NCBI RefSeq assembly: GCF_027744825.2
Contig: NC_071347.1
Location: forward strand, 10,539,501-10,603,500
Direction of reading: 5' to 3'
DNA length: 64,000 nt
From: Synchiropus splendidus
Taxonomy: Eukaryota > Chordata > Actinopteri > Syngnathiformes > Callionymidae
This document shows, piece by piece, positions 53,418 to 64,000 of this stretch (its first letter is position 1; every line of letters starts with the position of its first letter). A program made the translations under genes and the position numbers. Below the pieces are notes generated by a model. The model saw nothing but the letters and a program-made list of their open reading frames with translations, ran no database searches and was not told the origin of the DNA.

Positions 53418-56400
53418 CTACTCTGCGTCTTTAATTTCTCTCTTGAATACTTGAAATTTGTACTTTATCCCGTTCTCCTCTTGGATTTCATGTTCGATGT
53501 CATGAAACCTGAAACAAAAGAAGAGGCTGAGCTGATGAGTGAAGTAGTGACACGTTATATAAATATAACAAGAGTCATGTGATGATGAGCTGGTGAGGCT
53601 TCATGAAACACTGTCCTCATTTTCAAAGCCCACTAGATGGCACTCACTGCTCTAAAATCTTTGTATTTTGACCACCATTTCAATGAAACTTGTCATCATT
53701 TTAAAACCAAGTGCGCCACCTACTGAGCTCTGAAAACCAGTGTTTCATGAAGCCTTGTCATCATTGAAGCAAGCTTTGGAAACCAATGAGTAGAGCAAGC
53801 CACTATTTATGGTGCAACTTTTTGCTTCATTTTTCCATTCTGCTCAACATACACAGACAATACTCTGAAAAGGTGGAGGATGTTACTGTGGAGGAAATGA
53901 GAGAGAACGTGGAGACTGAAGACAAGAAGCCTTCTCTCAGGCTACATAACGTCCCATGTCAAATGTGGATTCACCATGTTCCAGTACCAATCTTGCTTTT
54001 CTTTTCGAAAATTTACACTTCTATCTGACACATCCTCACGAGTTTACCGTGAAAATGATTTGTGTCGAGTTGTGCGTGTATATACAGTCGTAATAAGACC
54101 TGTAGTTATGATAGTGAATAACAACATTCCCTATATAGGTGAATTTCGTCCTGTAAACATTAATGAATTCACTCCTCCATAACAGAATGGAAACCCAGAA
54201 TCTCATCACATACCCTTCTTGTTCTTTGAACTCGTCCTTGTCAAAGTCCGGGAAGAAAATGTCACAGTCGAAATCGGCCATGATGTCTGTCAAGTAGATC
54301 AGGTCACACCATGGATGCGCCATTGCAGACTGGGGAGAAGAAAGACGCAGTCATGAGAAAGATGTGCGTCTGTGTCAGCTCGCTTCAGTAGTGACAATAA
54401 GCCTCACACAAACCTACCTTGTAGACCTCAGGCCCCCCGATGACCCAGATGGTCTCGATCAGTTCAGAGAGAGGATATTGTCCAGCCAGGTTGCAGGCGC
54501 TGTCCAGGTCTGGGAGCACGTAATGTGCATGCTCTGGTACGGCACTGCAGTCATTACATTTGAATAAAGACATGACAGAAATGTTCATGATCAGACTAGT
54601 GTTCGCTCATTTAAAGTACAGGCACATAAAGACCAGGTGTTGATTTGAAAACATGTCTAAAAGTCAACAAAAATGGAGGAATATTGTGATGAACTATTCA
54701 TAATTATGTGTTTTATGCGTATGTTTTTCCGGATAGGCAACTCTTCTATTCTATAATACGTAATAAATGATATACATTACATTCTTAATGACATACAACA
54801 TTGAGTTTATACTGCTTCTACACTTTCTATACAAGCTAAACACAAACTTTTCTGGCATTTTTTGTTTCATTTTTTAGACTGTAACAATCATTCTTTTGCC
54901 AGTGGTACATTGACATTGTCCACCGAATACAGATTTCAAAGGTTTTCTTGTACACAGATTAATATATGTTACATATTTATTAATAGATTGATTTTTTTTT
55001 TTATTAAGCACTTAAGTTCCAGTGTTTATTGTTGTTAATATTTCATGCATGAATGAGTTCGTTTTTATTTTAAATGAATCATATATTTACTTTATAAAGA
55101 TGTATTTAAATGGCTGTATTTGTCTTTGTTGTGCAGTTATTACCGAGAACATACAGTAGCTACATTGCCATTAGCTTCACTTGCCTCAGAGTGTTGCTCA
55201 GCACCACATGGATGGTGTTTGGTAAAGGCAGGGTCGATTTGGGATGAGACTGCCAGCACAGCCTCCCCCAGATCAGCATGTTCAGCTTCCCTGCAGCGGA
55301 GATGAGAGACTGTTCAGACACTGAACTTTCAGCTGATCCTGCAGGTCTGTATTCATTTCCATTGTGCTGAATGTGAGCCTGCCATGTGACTGCAGACGTT
55401 CTTCTATGATGTTGACGCACCCAGATCTATATCCCGAATCATTTCAAGCATTCCAGTGAACGATACTCTAGCTAACCAAGAGTAAAACTGAGTGAATGCT
55501 CTCATCTGAACTCCAAAGTAAAAAGTAATAGGTAATAGAAAGGGAGGGTTTTTTTTTACCTGACTGGTTTACGGATGAGATTTTGTCCAAGAAAAACTTG
55601 AACTCCTTCCTATAAAGGGGTAGAACATTGTTAAATCAAAGTGCGGAACCAGCAATATGTTTCAATCATCGAACGTCACAAAACCAATGACGATGGCAAT
55701 CTGTGGAAGAAAAAGTACGACCATTTGATCCGATACTGATAAAATTTGTTTTGTCAAGTGACTTTATGTCACTTAAACACCAACCACATGATTTTTACAT
55801 ATGCATCGCCAGCTCAAAAGTAATTTCACACTGGTTTAGACTGCATTGAAAACCACATGCTTTAATGTTCGGAAGTGGTGTTTCTTGGGCTGAAATAGAG
55901 TTTGTGTAGTTTAGAAACGGACCACAGAGATACTTGCTTCACTTGACTGGATGTCCATCACATGTGAATGTTTTTGTCACTGAACTCCAAGCAGCCCAGC
56001 CCAGTGTGTGTGAACTTTCTGGCTCAAGTTGACCTTTCATCAAGTTACACAACTCTGACTACATGCTCAAAAATATTGTATGATGTAAATAAGGTATAAA
56101 TTTACAAGTTTCCTCTCAATACTCGTCGCACCATTGGGATTGTTCGACTTTAATTTTGTGGGAATGGCATCAACTCTTGGAGAAAAACCTGTTTCAGCGA
56201 CTGCCCAATTTCTACGGCAACAGAAGGATGCAGAAGAATGTTTCACGCTGCTCTGCGCCTGTGGAACTCAATGTTGTGGATGACTCACCGCGACTCAAAG
56301 GTAGGTTTTTAGAAGACTTACGGTAAATTCCAGGGTATGTGTCCATCCTTGCCGATCCCCATTCCGTTGCATGCCGCCGCCATGAGGCGGACTGGCTTCA

Positions 56401-56422
56401 TCTGCATTTTGCCCACTTCCAT
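53418..56422 (-). CDS. dhfr-like: Dihydrofolate reductase-like protein, tandem copy A (six exons)
   Basis: Predicted NADPH-dependent reductase of dihydrofolate to tetrahydrofolate. Minus-strand coding exons are 56422-56322, 55609-55560, 55290-55185, 54544-54418, 54329-54214 and 53508-53418, totalling 196 codons (human DHFR 187). The six-exon layout and phases parallel vertebrate DHFR. Seen: GMGIGKDGHIPW (substrate loop), KEFKFF with the catalytic-site acidic residue of the family, the NADPH region LIWGRLCW, IWVIGG, LTDIMADF with the conserved Thr, DFDCDIFFPDFD, and C-terminal EENGIKYKFQVF. Exon 3 ends AG/GCAAGT, a GC donor; no GT donor keeps the frame. Odd points: the usual GRKTW is GRLCW, and the normally conserved IVA near the N terminus is MAA. 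Overall it is clearly diverged from canonical vertebrate DHFR, so it may be a specialised paralogue. A CCAAT box (inverted, near 56541) lies about 120 bases upstream. Confidence 0.87.
53580..53775. mobile_element. MITE-like repeat in the last intron of dhfr-like copy A
   Basis: GTGAGGCTTCATGAAACACT at the left and GTGTTTCATGAAGCCTTGTC at the right are inverted repeats. The core CCCACTAGATGGCACT is the reverse of the family core. The same insertion is present in copy B, so it predates the duplication. Confidence 0.7.
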
Positions 56423-56535
56423 CTCGAATAGTCAGCTCAAGTACAGCGACTGGATCAAGCGTCGATGTGCAACACTTCGACTTGTACAGGCAAACATTTT
56501 ATTGAGAGCGTGGAGGTGACCGCCCACTGCCGCAG

Positions 56536-56550
56536 CGCTTCCATTGGCTG
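56536..56550 (-). promoter_or_regulatory. Inverted CCAAT box, dhfr-like copy A
   Basis: CCATTGGCTGG on the plus strand gives CCAGCCAATGG on the coding strand, about 120 bases before the start codon. The equivalent in copy B, CCATTGGCTAG near 62551, is conserved. Confidence 0.45.
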
Positions 56551-56595
56551 GCGCTCATGTGAGGAACTGAAATAATCGTGTAATTCCATTACAGT

Positions 56596-56990
56596 GTGGT
56601 GGATTCATATCCAATCAATTGTAGTACATTTTACGACATCAAAACAGGTTCCAAAAGTAGCAGCTCTGTTCGTGCTCGGTTACACAGAAACTGCCCAGAG
56701 TCAAGTACCGTAGCTTACCATGAACCACAGTATTTAAACACTATGAAACAAACACTATGTGAAGCAATAAGTTTAATTTCACTTTAAAAGTGGAAAGTTA
56801 GTTTCCAAGTGCTGGATCTTATTTGACAACAAAAAGTTTTACATGCTTTCTACAAAATATTAAAAAGAGAGCATGGGTGGGGCCATGACAGCTGAACTCA
56901 ATGCCCCCAAATGTGTCTTCATTTGGTTTTAGTTCCAGTTATTGTCAGTCAGCTTAATGTCCTCCAGGAGAAGAACGTGACCTCTTGAGA
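56596..56990 (-). other. cry1 3' UTR-like sequence, unit A
   Basis: Continues from the stop codon of the cry1 fragment and is nearly identical to 63645-64000. An ATTAAA-type signal (TTTAAT on the plus strand, near 56772) is a possible polyadenylation site. Confidence 0.5.
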
Positions 56991-57387
56991 TCACTTGGTC
57001 TGTCTGTGCATTTTGGAGCTGCTCTCACTTGGAGTCTCTTCATGACGGCGCTTCTGTGACGACTGACCTCGCTCTGAAAAAAGAACAACAATCAACAAGA
57101 GAGCTGGAAAAACCATGGTGCTTCCTGGCTGCACCAATGCTGAGCTGTTAACTGCCTGGAGTGCAGCAAGACAACATCAACGCATTACTGAGCCGCTGGA
57201 ATCACCTTCACATCAGTTTTAAACTCACTGCCGAGCATGACTCTAATTTGTTTACCTGGTCGAGATTTGTCCCCCACTGTTGAAGCATCTTCACAGGACT
57301 GACTCTGATCTGCTCCAGTATTGAGTCCTTGGACGTTACTGGCATTCGCTCCACTGTTGGCGCTTTCTGAAACTGTTGCCAGCAGCC
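56991..57387 (-). pseudogene. cry1: Orphan 3' end of a cryptochrome 1 gene (last two coding exons)
   Basis: Two minus-strand exons, 57387-57256 and 57073-56991, join in phase 1 with consensus GT(AAAC) donor and TTCTTTTTTCAG acceptor, and end in TGA. The peptide begins GLLATVSESANSG, close to the start of the human CRY1 tail (GLLATVPSNPNG). It ends QKRRHEETPSESSSKMHRQTK minus one residue, comparable to human KRPSQEED...KVQRQ. This is the disordered, regulatory tail that follows the photolyase-homology domain. No photolyase-domain exon lies upstream: within 0.5 kb an LTR-like sequence starts, and then dhfr-like copy B. The fragment is therefore most likely a truncated by-product of the tandem duplication, the intact gene lying beyond the right end of the window. 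A nested gene with distant exons cannot be excluded. Confidence 0.65.
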
Positions 57388-57824
57388 CTTTGATGTAAAT
57401 ACAGAGAAAGTATTGTCAGGTGTTCAGTTATGACGCGTGAAAAAAAGAAGTCAATGTTGAGTAGGGGGCACATTTACACATGAAGCAAGGGCTGTCAGAG
57501 TGAGGGCTGGGTATCGACACCAAAACCGCAACCTTCACTTTGATACTTGTTCCTAAACCACACTTTTTTCAATACCAACTTTATCCAATGTAAATGTGTA
57601 AATTAAAGCCTTTGAATGTTTTTGTCTTGTATAGATTTGTTAAATGCATAGAGAACTGAAGGTAAGAGAGAGTATATGAAGTAACCTGACACTGCTCTAG
57701 CTTGATAGTGAAAATACTTGAAAGTCAAATGACACATTAGAAGGCATTGGCTGTTAAAGAACTTGATGGAACTTTTAGAAAGGTTCATCTTTGCTCAAAC
57801 TGACAACTGCATTTATTTTGTTAC

Positions 57825-58427
57825 TGTCTGTCGTTACCGTGTCCTTCTCCCCCGACAGCTTAATGGCCGCCCAGCTGGAATTCATCTGATCATCAATCCT
57901 CCAGTGATTTCTACACCCGGGTTCCAGCTTGCGGGGCCAGATGGTTACATTGTGTATTCCTGGGAACTCTCCCAAGACTTACATTTCTCGTTAAAACCTT
58001 GAATATTCTAAATTCTCCTCTACAGCCGCTTCCTCCGTTCCTCTGTTCCTCCTCGTTCTGCTCTCCTCATTCAGATAATCTGCCCGCGTGTGAGTGTTTT
58101 CGTAGTCACACTTTTCATTTATCGATTGACGTAGTTTTATCCTTGTGTGAGTTTCTCCGTCACCCAGAGCTTTTCGTTTATTGCGTGTTTGTGTTCTCCT
58201 TGTTTTATAGGCTTGATATGAATTCGCCTCTCCTTTGTTTCAGATTCTTCCCCAGTCCCTATGTGTAGTTCCCAGTTCGTGTTCTGATTCCGGCACCTTC
58301 CGTCCTTCTTTATTGTTCATCTGTGTGTCTACTTGTCGTTGTTATTAAATTGTTTCATTTAATCTCGTCTCTGTGCCTACTGTACTCCTGCAATCATTTG
58401 CACCTGGGTCCATCCTCAGACAGCCAT
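57825..58427 (+). mobile_element. LTR-like sequence between the two duplication units
   Basis: It starts near TGTCTGTCGTTACCG and ends TTTGCACCTGGGTCCATCCT with CAGACA following. This resembles fish Gypsy-type LTR 3' ends (compare GCATTTGGGTCCCGC in the solo LTR at 34 kb). No 5-base target duplication was found. It sits directly at the junction with unit B. Confidence 0.5.
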
Positions 58428-58784
58428 GGCAACTTTGTCCAGCAGGCCTTCGATGGTCTTCATAAAGTGAGGACAATTGAGGACAAATAGGATTTAGTAT
58501 GCAACAAGCATCACTTTTTTCAAAGCAGGAAGTGGTGGATGGATAAAAATTGCATTTGATAAGGTCCACGCACTGCACATGGTCTTTCATTGACCAGCCT
58601 GAAATGCTTGTTTTCATAATGATCTGTCCAAAGTCTTCTTCTCAGCCAATGTGTGTCCAAACGGCTGGTCATTGACCACTGACAACTTCCTGAGTCTCTG
58701 TCTTGAACTCACATCTGAAGGTGTTCAGATTCTCATGATCGCTAGCAGTAGTTGAAAACAAACTCAGAGGTGTATTTCATGTGA

Positions 58785-58790
58785 TTTATT
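58785..58790 (-). terminator. Polyadenylation signal of dhfr-like copy B
   Basis: AATAAA on the minus strand about 230 bases past the stop codon, in the same context as copy A. Confidence 0.6.
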
Positions 58791-59016
58791 TGACAGTAAC
58801 TTAAACAACATAAAGATTCAAAGTGACGCGAGAAAACTAACAACACAGGAAACAAATCTGCATTCACTGATGAACTGTAGTTTGGTGAGAAAGAGTTTTT
58901 CTCTCAGGATTTTAGCTTTCTTCTTTCTTTCTTTCACTCTTTTACAGTCACCTGGAATGTGAGCGTATTAACTGCGGGTGAATCTACGCTAAACAACAGC
59001 CTTTAATGAAGTTCTT

Positions 59017-62000
59017 CTACTCTGTGTCTTTAATTTCTCTCTTGAATACTTGAAATTTGTACTTTATCCCGTTCTCCTCTTGGATTTCATGTTCGATGTC
59101 ATGAAACCTGAAACAAAAGAAGAGGCTGAGCTGATGAGTGAAGTAGTGACACGTTATATAAATATAACAAGAGTCATGTGATGATGAGCTGGTGAGGCTT
59201 CATGAAACACTGTCCTCATTTTCAAAGCCCACTAGATGGCACTCACTGCTCTAAAATCTTTGTATTTTGACAACCATGTCAATGAAACTTGTCATCATTT
59301 TAAAACCAAGTGCGCCACCTACTGAGCTCTGAAAACCAGGACACTGTTTCATGAAGCCTTGTCATCATTGAAGCAAGCTTTGGAAACCAATGAGTAGAGC
59401 AAGCCACTATTTATGGTGCAACTTTTTGCTTCATTTTTCCATTCTGCTCAACATACACAGACAATACTCTGAAAAGGTGGAGGATGTTACTGTGGAGGAA
59501 ATGAGAGAGAACGTGGAGACTGAAAACAAGAAGCCTTCTCTCAGGCTACATAACGTCCCATGTCAAATGTGGATTCACCATGTTCCAGTACCAATCTTGC
59601 TTTTCTTTTCGGAAATTTACACTTCTATCTGACACATGCTCACGAGTTCAGCGTGAAAATGATTCGTGTCGAGTTGTGCGCGTATATACAGTCGTGATAA
59701 GACCTGTAGTTATGATAGTGAATAACAACATTCCCTATATTGGTGAATTTTGTCCTGTAAACATTAATGGATCCACTGCTCTGTAACAGAGTGGAAACCC
59801 AGAATCGCGTCACATACCCTTCTTGTTCTTTGAACTCGTTCTTGTCAAAGTCCGGGAAGAAAACGTCACAGTCAAAATCGGCCATGACGTCGGTAAAGTA
59901 GATCAGGTCACACCATGGATGTGCCATTGCAGACTGGGGAGAAGAAAGACGCAGTCATGAGAAAGATGTGCACATCAGAAGTAATGCGTCTGAGCCAGCT
60001 CACTTCAGTGGTGACCATAACAACACTGTGCTTCAGTAATATCCTTGGTGGGAAAATCGCAAACTACAGCTCATAGTGTTGAACCATTCACACACAAACC
60101 TACCTTGTAGACCTGAGTCCCCCCGATGACCCAGATGGTCTCGATCAGTTCAGAGAGAGGATATTGTCCAGCCAGGTTGCAGGCGCTGCCCAGGTCTGGG
60201 AGCACGTAATGTGCATGCTCTGGTACGGCACTGCAGTCATTACATTTGAATAAAGACATGACAGAAATGTTCATGATCAAACTTCACTCATTTAAAGTAC
60301 AGGCACATAAAGACCAAGTGTGGATTTGAAAACAAAAGTCAATAAAAATGGCGGAATATTGTGATGAACTATTCATAATTATGTGGTTTATGTGTTTTTT
60401 TTTTCCAGATAGGCAACTCTTCTATTGTATAATACCTAATAAATGACATACATAATGACATACTTTCTATATAAGTTAAACACAAACTTTTCTGGCATTT
60501 TCTGTTTCATTTTGTAGACTGTAACGATCATTATTTTGCCAGTGGTACATTGACATTGTCCACCGAATACAGATTTCAAAGGTTTTCTTGTACACAGATT
60601 AATATATGTTACATATTTATTAATAGATTGATTTTTTTTTTATTTATTAAGAACTTAAGTTCCAGTGTTTATTGTTGTTAATATTTCATGCATGAATGAG
60701 TTCATTTTTATTTTAAATGAATCATATATTTACTTTATAAAGATGTATTTAAATGGCTGTGTATGTCCTTGTTGTGCAGTTATTACCGAGAACATACAGT
60801 AGCTACATTGCCATTAGCTTCACTTGCCTCAGAGTGTTGCTCAGCACCACATGGATGGTGTTTGGTAAAGGCAGGGTCGATTTGGGATGGCCCTGCCAGC
60901 ACAGCCTCCCCCAGATCAGCATGTTCAGCTTCCCTGCAGCGGAGATGAGAGACTGTTCAGACACAGAACTTTCAGCTGATCCTGCAGGTCTGTATTCATT
61001 TCCATTGTGCTGAATGTGAGCCTGCCATGTGACTGCAGACGTTCTTCTATGATGTTGATGCACCCAAATCTATATCCCGAATCATTTCAAGCATTCCAGT
61101 GAACGATACTCTAGCTAACCAAGAGTAAAACTGAGTGAATGCTCTCATCTGAACTCCAAAGTAAAAAGTAATAGGTAATAGAAAGGGAGGTTTTTTTTAC
61201 CTGGCTGGTTTACGGATGAGATTTTGTCCAAGAAAAACTTGAACTCCTTCCTATAAAGGGGTAGAACATTGTTAAATCAAAGTGCGGAACCAGCAATATG
61301 TTTCAAAAATCGAACGTCACAAAACCCTGCAACAGTTGAATAGTGAATGATGATGGCAATCCGTGGAAGAAAAAGTACGACCATCTGATCCGATACTGAT
61401 AAAATTTGTTTTGTCAACTAACTTCATGTCACTTAAACACCAACCACATGACTTTTACGTATGCATCGCCAGCTCAAAAGTAATTTCACACTGGTTTAGA
61501 CTGCATTGAAAACCACATGCTTTAATGTTCGGAAGTGGTGTTTCTTGGGCTGAAATAGTGTTTGTGTAGTTCAGAAACGGACCACAGAGATACTTGCTTC
61601 ACTTGACTGGATGTCCATCACTGATCTCCAAGTAGCCCAGCTCATAAGACCATCACAAAACCTTCTGGGTAGAAGGTGAATGGTTGTCTTTGACTCTTAC
61701 TGTGTCATATTCTTTTTTTTGGTATTTAGATTTTCATTTCCCTTTAATGGTCTGAAAATCTATTTTAGATTTTGATAATAGAAACTTGAGCCACTGAAGA
61801 TACAAACACTGTAGGTAGGGGATCACATATTAACTGTACATAAACAAAATACTTGTTTATGTACAGTTAATACTCAGTAAATATAGTATGTAAAATCTAG
61901 TCAGTGTTAACAAGTCAGTGATGGACCTTTAACAATCATTAATTGCTGGCTAATATGCTGCCAATACACACATGAATAAGTACTTTATTTAGGGTAATAA

Positions 62001-62442
62001 ATGTTCCCTTAGCTAAAGTGCGAACACATTCTCAAATATGCCAGAACAATGGCCTGTTTTTTCTTCATGAAACATTGTGGGGCCAGCTAAATTCTATCAC
62101 CTGCAGTGTGTGGCCCCCAAGCCTTAAGTTTGACCTTTCATCAAGTTACACAACTCTGACTACATGCTCAAAACTCTATGATGTAAATAATGTATAAATT
62201 CCACAATTTCCCTCTCAATACTCGTCGCACCATTTCGCACCAGAAGGATGCAGAAGAGTGTTTCACGCTGCTCTGCGCCTGTGGAACTCAACGTTGTGGA
62301 TGAATCACCGCGACTCAAAGGTAGGTTTTTAGAAGACTTACGGTAAATTCCAGGGTATAAAACCGTCCTTGCCGATCCCCAAGCCGTTGCATGCCGCCAC
62401 GATGAGGCGGACTGGCTTCATCTGCATTTTGCCCACTTCCAT
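59017..62442 (-). CDS. dhfr-like: Dihydrofolate reductase-like protein, tandem copy B (six exons)
   Basis: Second intact copy. Coding exons are 62442-62342, 61250-61201, 60933-60828, 60230-60104, 59933-59818 and 59107-59017, with identical lengths and phases to copy A and again 196 codons. It differs from copy A at 14 residues by hand count: M14I, A15V, M21L, H28F, S50P, S65G, D100G, P124T, E125Q, L141F, I144V, I152V, D160N and A195T. At the N terminus copy B keeps the canonical DHFR pattern (RLIVAACNGLGIGKDGFIPW), so it looks the less altered of the pair. It shares the GC donor after exon 3 (AG/GCAAGT) and the unusual WGRLCW NADPH-site segment. All splice sites and the stop codon are intact. 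Both copies carry the same promoter CCAAT element and polyadenylation signal, so both may be expressed. Whether either has full reductase activity cannot be read from sequence. Confidence 0.87.
59180..59370. mobile_element. MITE-like repeat in the last intron of dhfr-like copy B
   Basis: Same insertion as in copy A. Its right inverted repeat (GACACTGTTTCATGAAGCCT) is more complete than in copy A, where about five bases are missing. Confidence 0.7.
61640..62125. other. Sequence in unit B absent from unit A
   Basis: Lies in dhfr-like intron 1. Unit A jumps directly between the equivalent flanks (CCAAGCAGCCCAGC and TTGACCTTTCATCAAG). It contains the palindrome at 61829-61871 and no gene. Confidence 0.65.
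61829..61871. repeat. Perfect hairpin, 19-bp arms and 5-base loop
   Basis: ATTAACTGTACATAAACAA, then AATAC, then its exact reverse complement. It lies inside the unit-B-only segment. Confidence 0.92.
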
Positions 62443-62609
62443 CTCGAATCGTACAGCGCCTGGATCAAGCGTCGATGTGCAACACGTCGACCTGGCAAAC
62501 ATTTCTTATTGAGAGCGTGGAGGTGACCGCCCACTGCTGCGGCGCTTCCATTGGCTAGCGCTCATGTGAGGAACTGAAATAATCGTGTAATTCCATTGTA
62601 GTGCGGTAA

Positions 62610-63645
<1,036 letters not shown>

Positions 63646-64000
63646 TCATATACAATCAATTGTAGTACATTTTACAACATCAAAACGTGTTCCAAAAGTA
63701 GCAGCTCTGTTCGTGCTCGGTTACACAGAAACTGCCCAGAGTCAAGTACCGTAGCTTACCATGAACCACAGTATTTAAACACTATGAAACAAACACTATG
63801 TGAAGCAATAAGTTTAATTTCACTTTAAAAGTGGAAAGTTAGTTTCCAAGTGCTGGATCTTATTTGACAACAAAAAGTTTTACATGCTTTCTACAAAATA
63901 TTATAAAGAGAGCATGGGTGAGGCCATGACAGCTGAACTCAATGCCCCTGAATGTGTCTTCATTTGGTTTTAATTCCAGTTATTGTCAGTCAGCTTAATG
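63646..64000 (-). other. cry1: cry1 3' UTR, unit B, truncated by the window end
   Basis: Near-identical to 56608-56956, which in unit A lies just 3' of the cry1 stop codon. By that alignment the unit-B stop codon would fall about 35 bases past the window edge, with the rest of cry1 further right. Confidence 0.6.

Larger units (their letters stand above)
52807..57400. repeat. Segmental duplication unit A (dhfr-like plus cry1 3' end)
   Basis: Sequence from about 52807 is repeated at about 58434 in the same orientation, with exons, introns, UTRs and even an intronic MITE conserved. Offsets grow from about 5.60 kb at the dhfr stop codon to 6.02 kb at the dhfr ATG and 7.04 kb at the cry1 3' UTR, showing indels between units. 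Confidence 0.92.

Noticed and set aside
53786..54028. 80-codon plus-strand frame repeated at 59390-59632
   Set aside because: Conserved between units only because the whole intron is duplicated. It lies antisense in a dhfr-like intron with no recognisable domain.

Overview
The window is vertebrate nuclear DNA, almost certainly from a ray-finned (teleost, probably percomorph) fish. It has GT-AG-split genes that match vertebrate orthologues, long gene-poor stretches, TA and CA microsatellites, L2-type LINE tails, a solo LTR, mariner-type miniature transposons and other dispersed repeats typical of fish. No operon, CRISPR array, viral gene cluster or RNA gene could be supported.

Layout, left to right. 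(1) 1.33-3.55 kb, minus strand: etfbkmt, a complete three-exon mitochondrial lysine methyltransferase gene. (2) 16.86-27.0 kb, minus strand: a CHST1-type Golgi carbohydrate 6-O-sulfotransferase. Its coding region is split by an intron, and a CpG-rich noncoding first exon probably lies 6.4 kb upstream. (3) 27-41 kb: no gene supported. It holds a pentanucleotide satellite mosaic with a solo LTR inside it and a mariner-type element. (4) 41.33-42.79 kb, minus strand: an intronless gene for a type I membrane protein with four Ig-like domains, not recognised by name. (5) 47.1-48.9 kb, plus strand: mterf2, a mitochondrial mTERF-family gene. (6) 52.8-64.0 kb, minus strand: a tandem segmental duplication. 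Each unit carries an intact six-exon dhfr-like gene (196 codons) followed by the 3' end of a cryptochrome gene (cry1). In the left unit only the last two cry1 exons are present. In the right unit the window ends inside the cry1 3' UTR.

The neighbourhood mterf2 - (dhfr-like) - cry1 echoes the human 12q23 pairing of MTERF2 with CRY1, which supports both identifications. The genes form no single pathway. etfbkmt and mterf2 act in mitochondria, dhfr-like in folate reduction, the sulfotransferase in Golgi glycan sulfation, cry1 in the circadian clock, and the Ig protein at the cell surface.

The strongest items for follow-up are the recent dhfr-like duplication with many replacement differences and a shared GC splice donor, the orphan cry1 tail, the intronless four-Ig receptor with an acidic tyrosine-rich stalk, the intron-split CHST1-type gene, and four long, near-perfect short-spacer palindromes in otherwise ordinary DNA. 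I found no clear evidence of a wholly new biological system.
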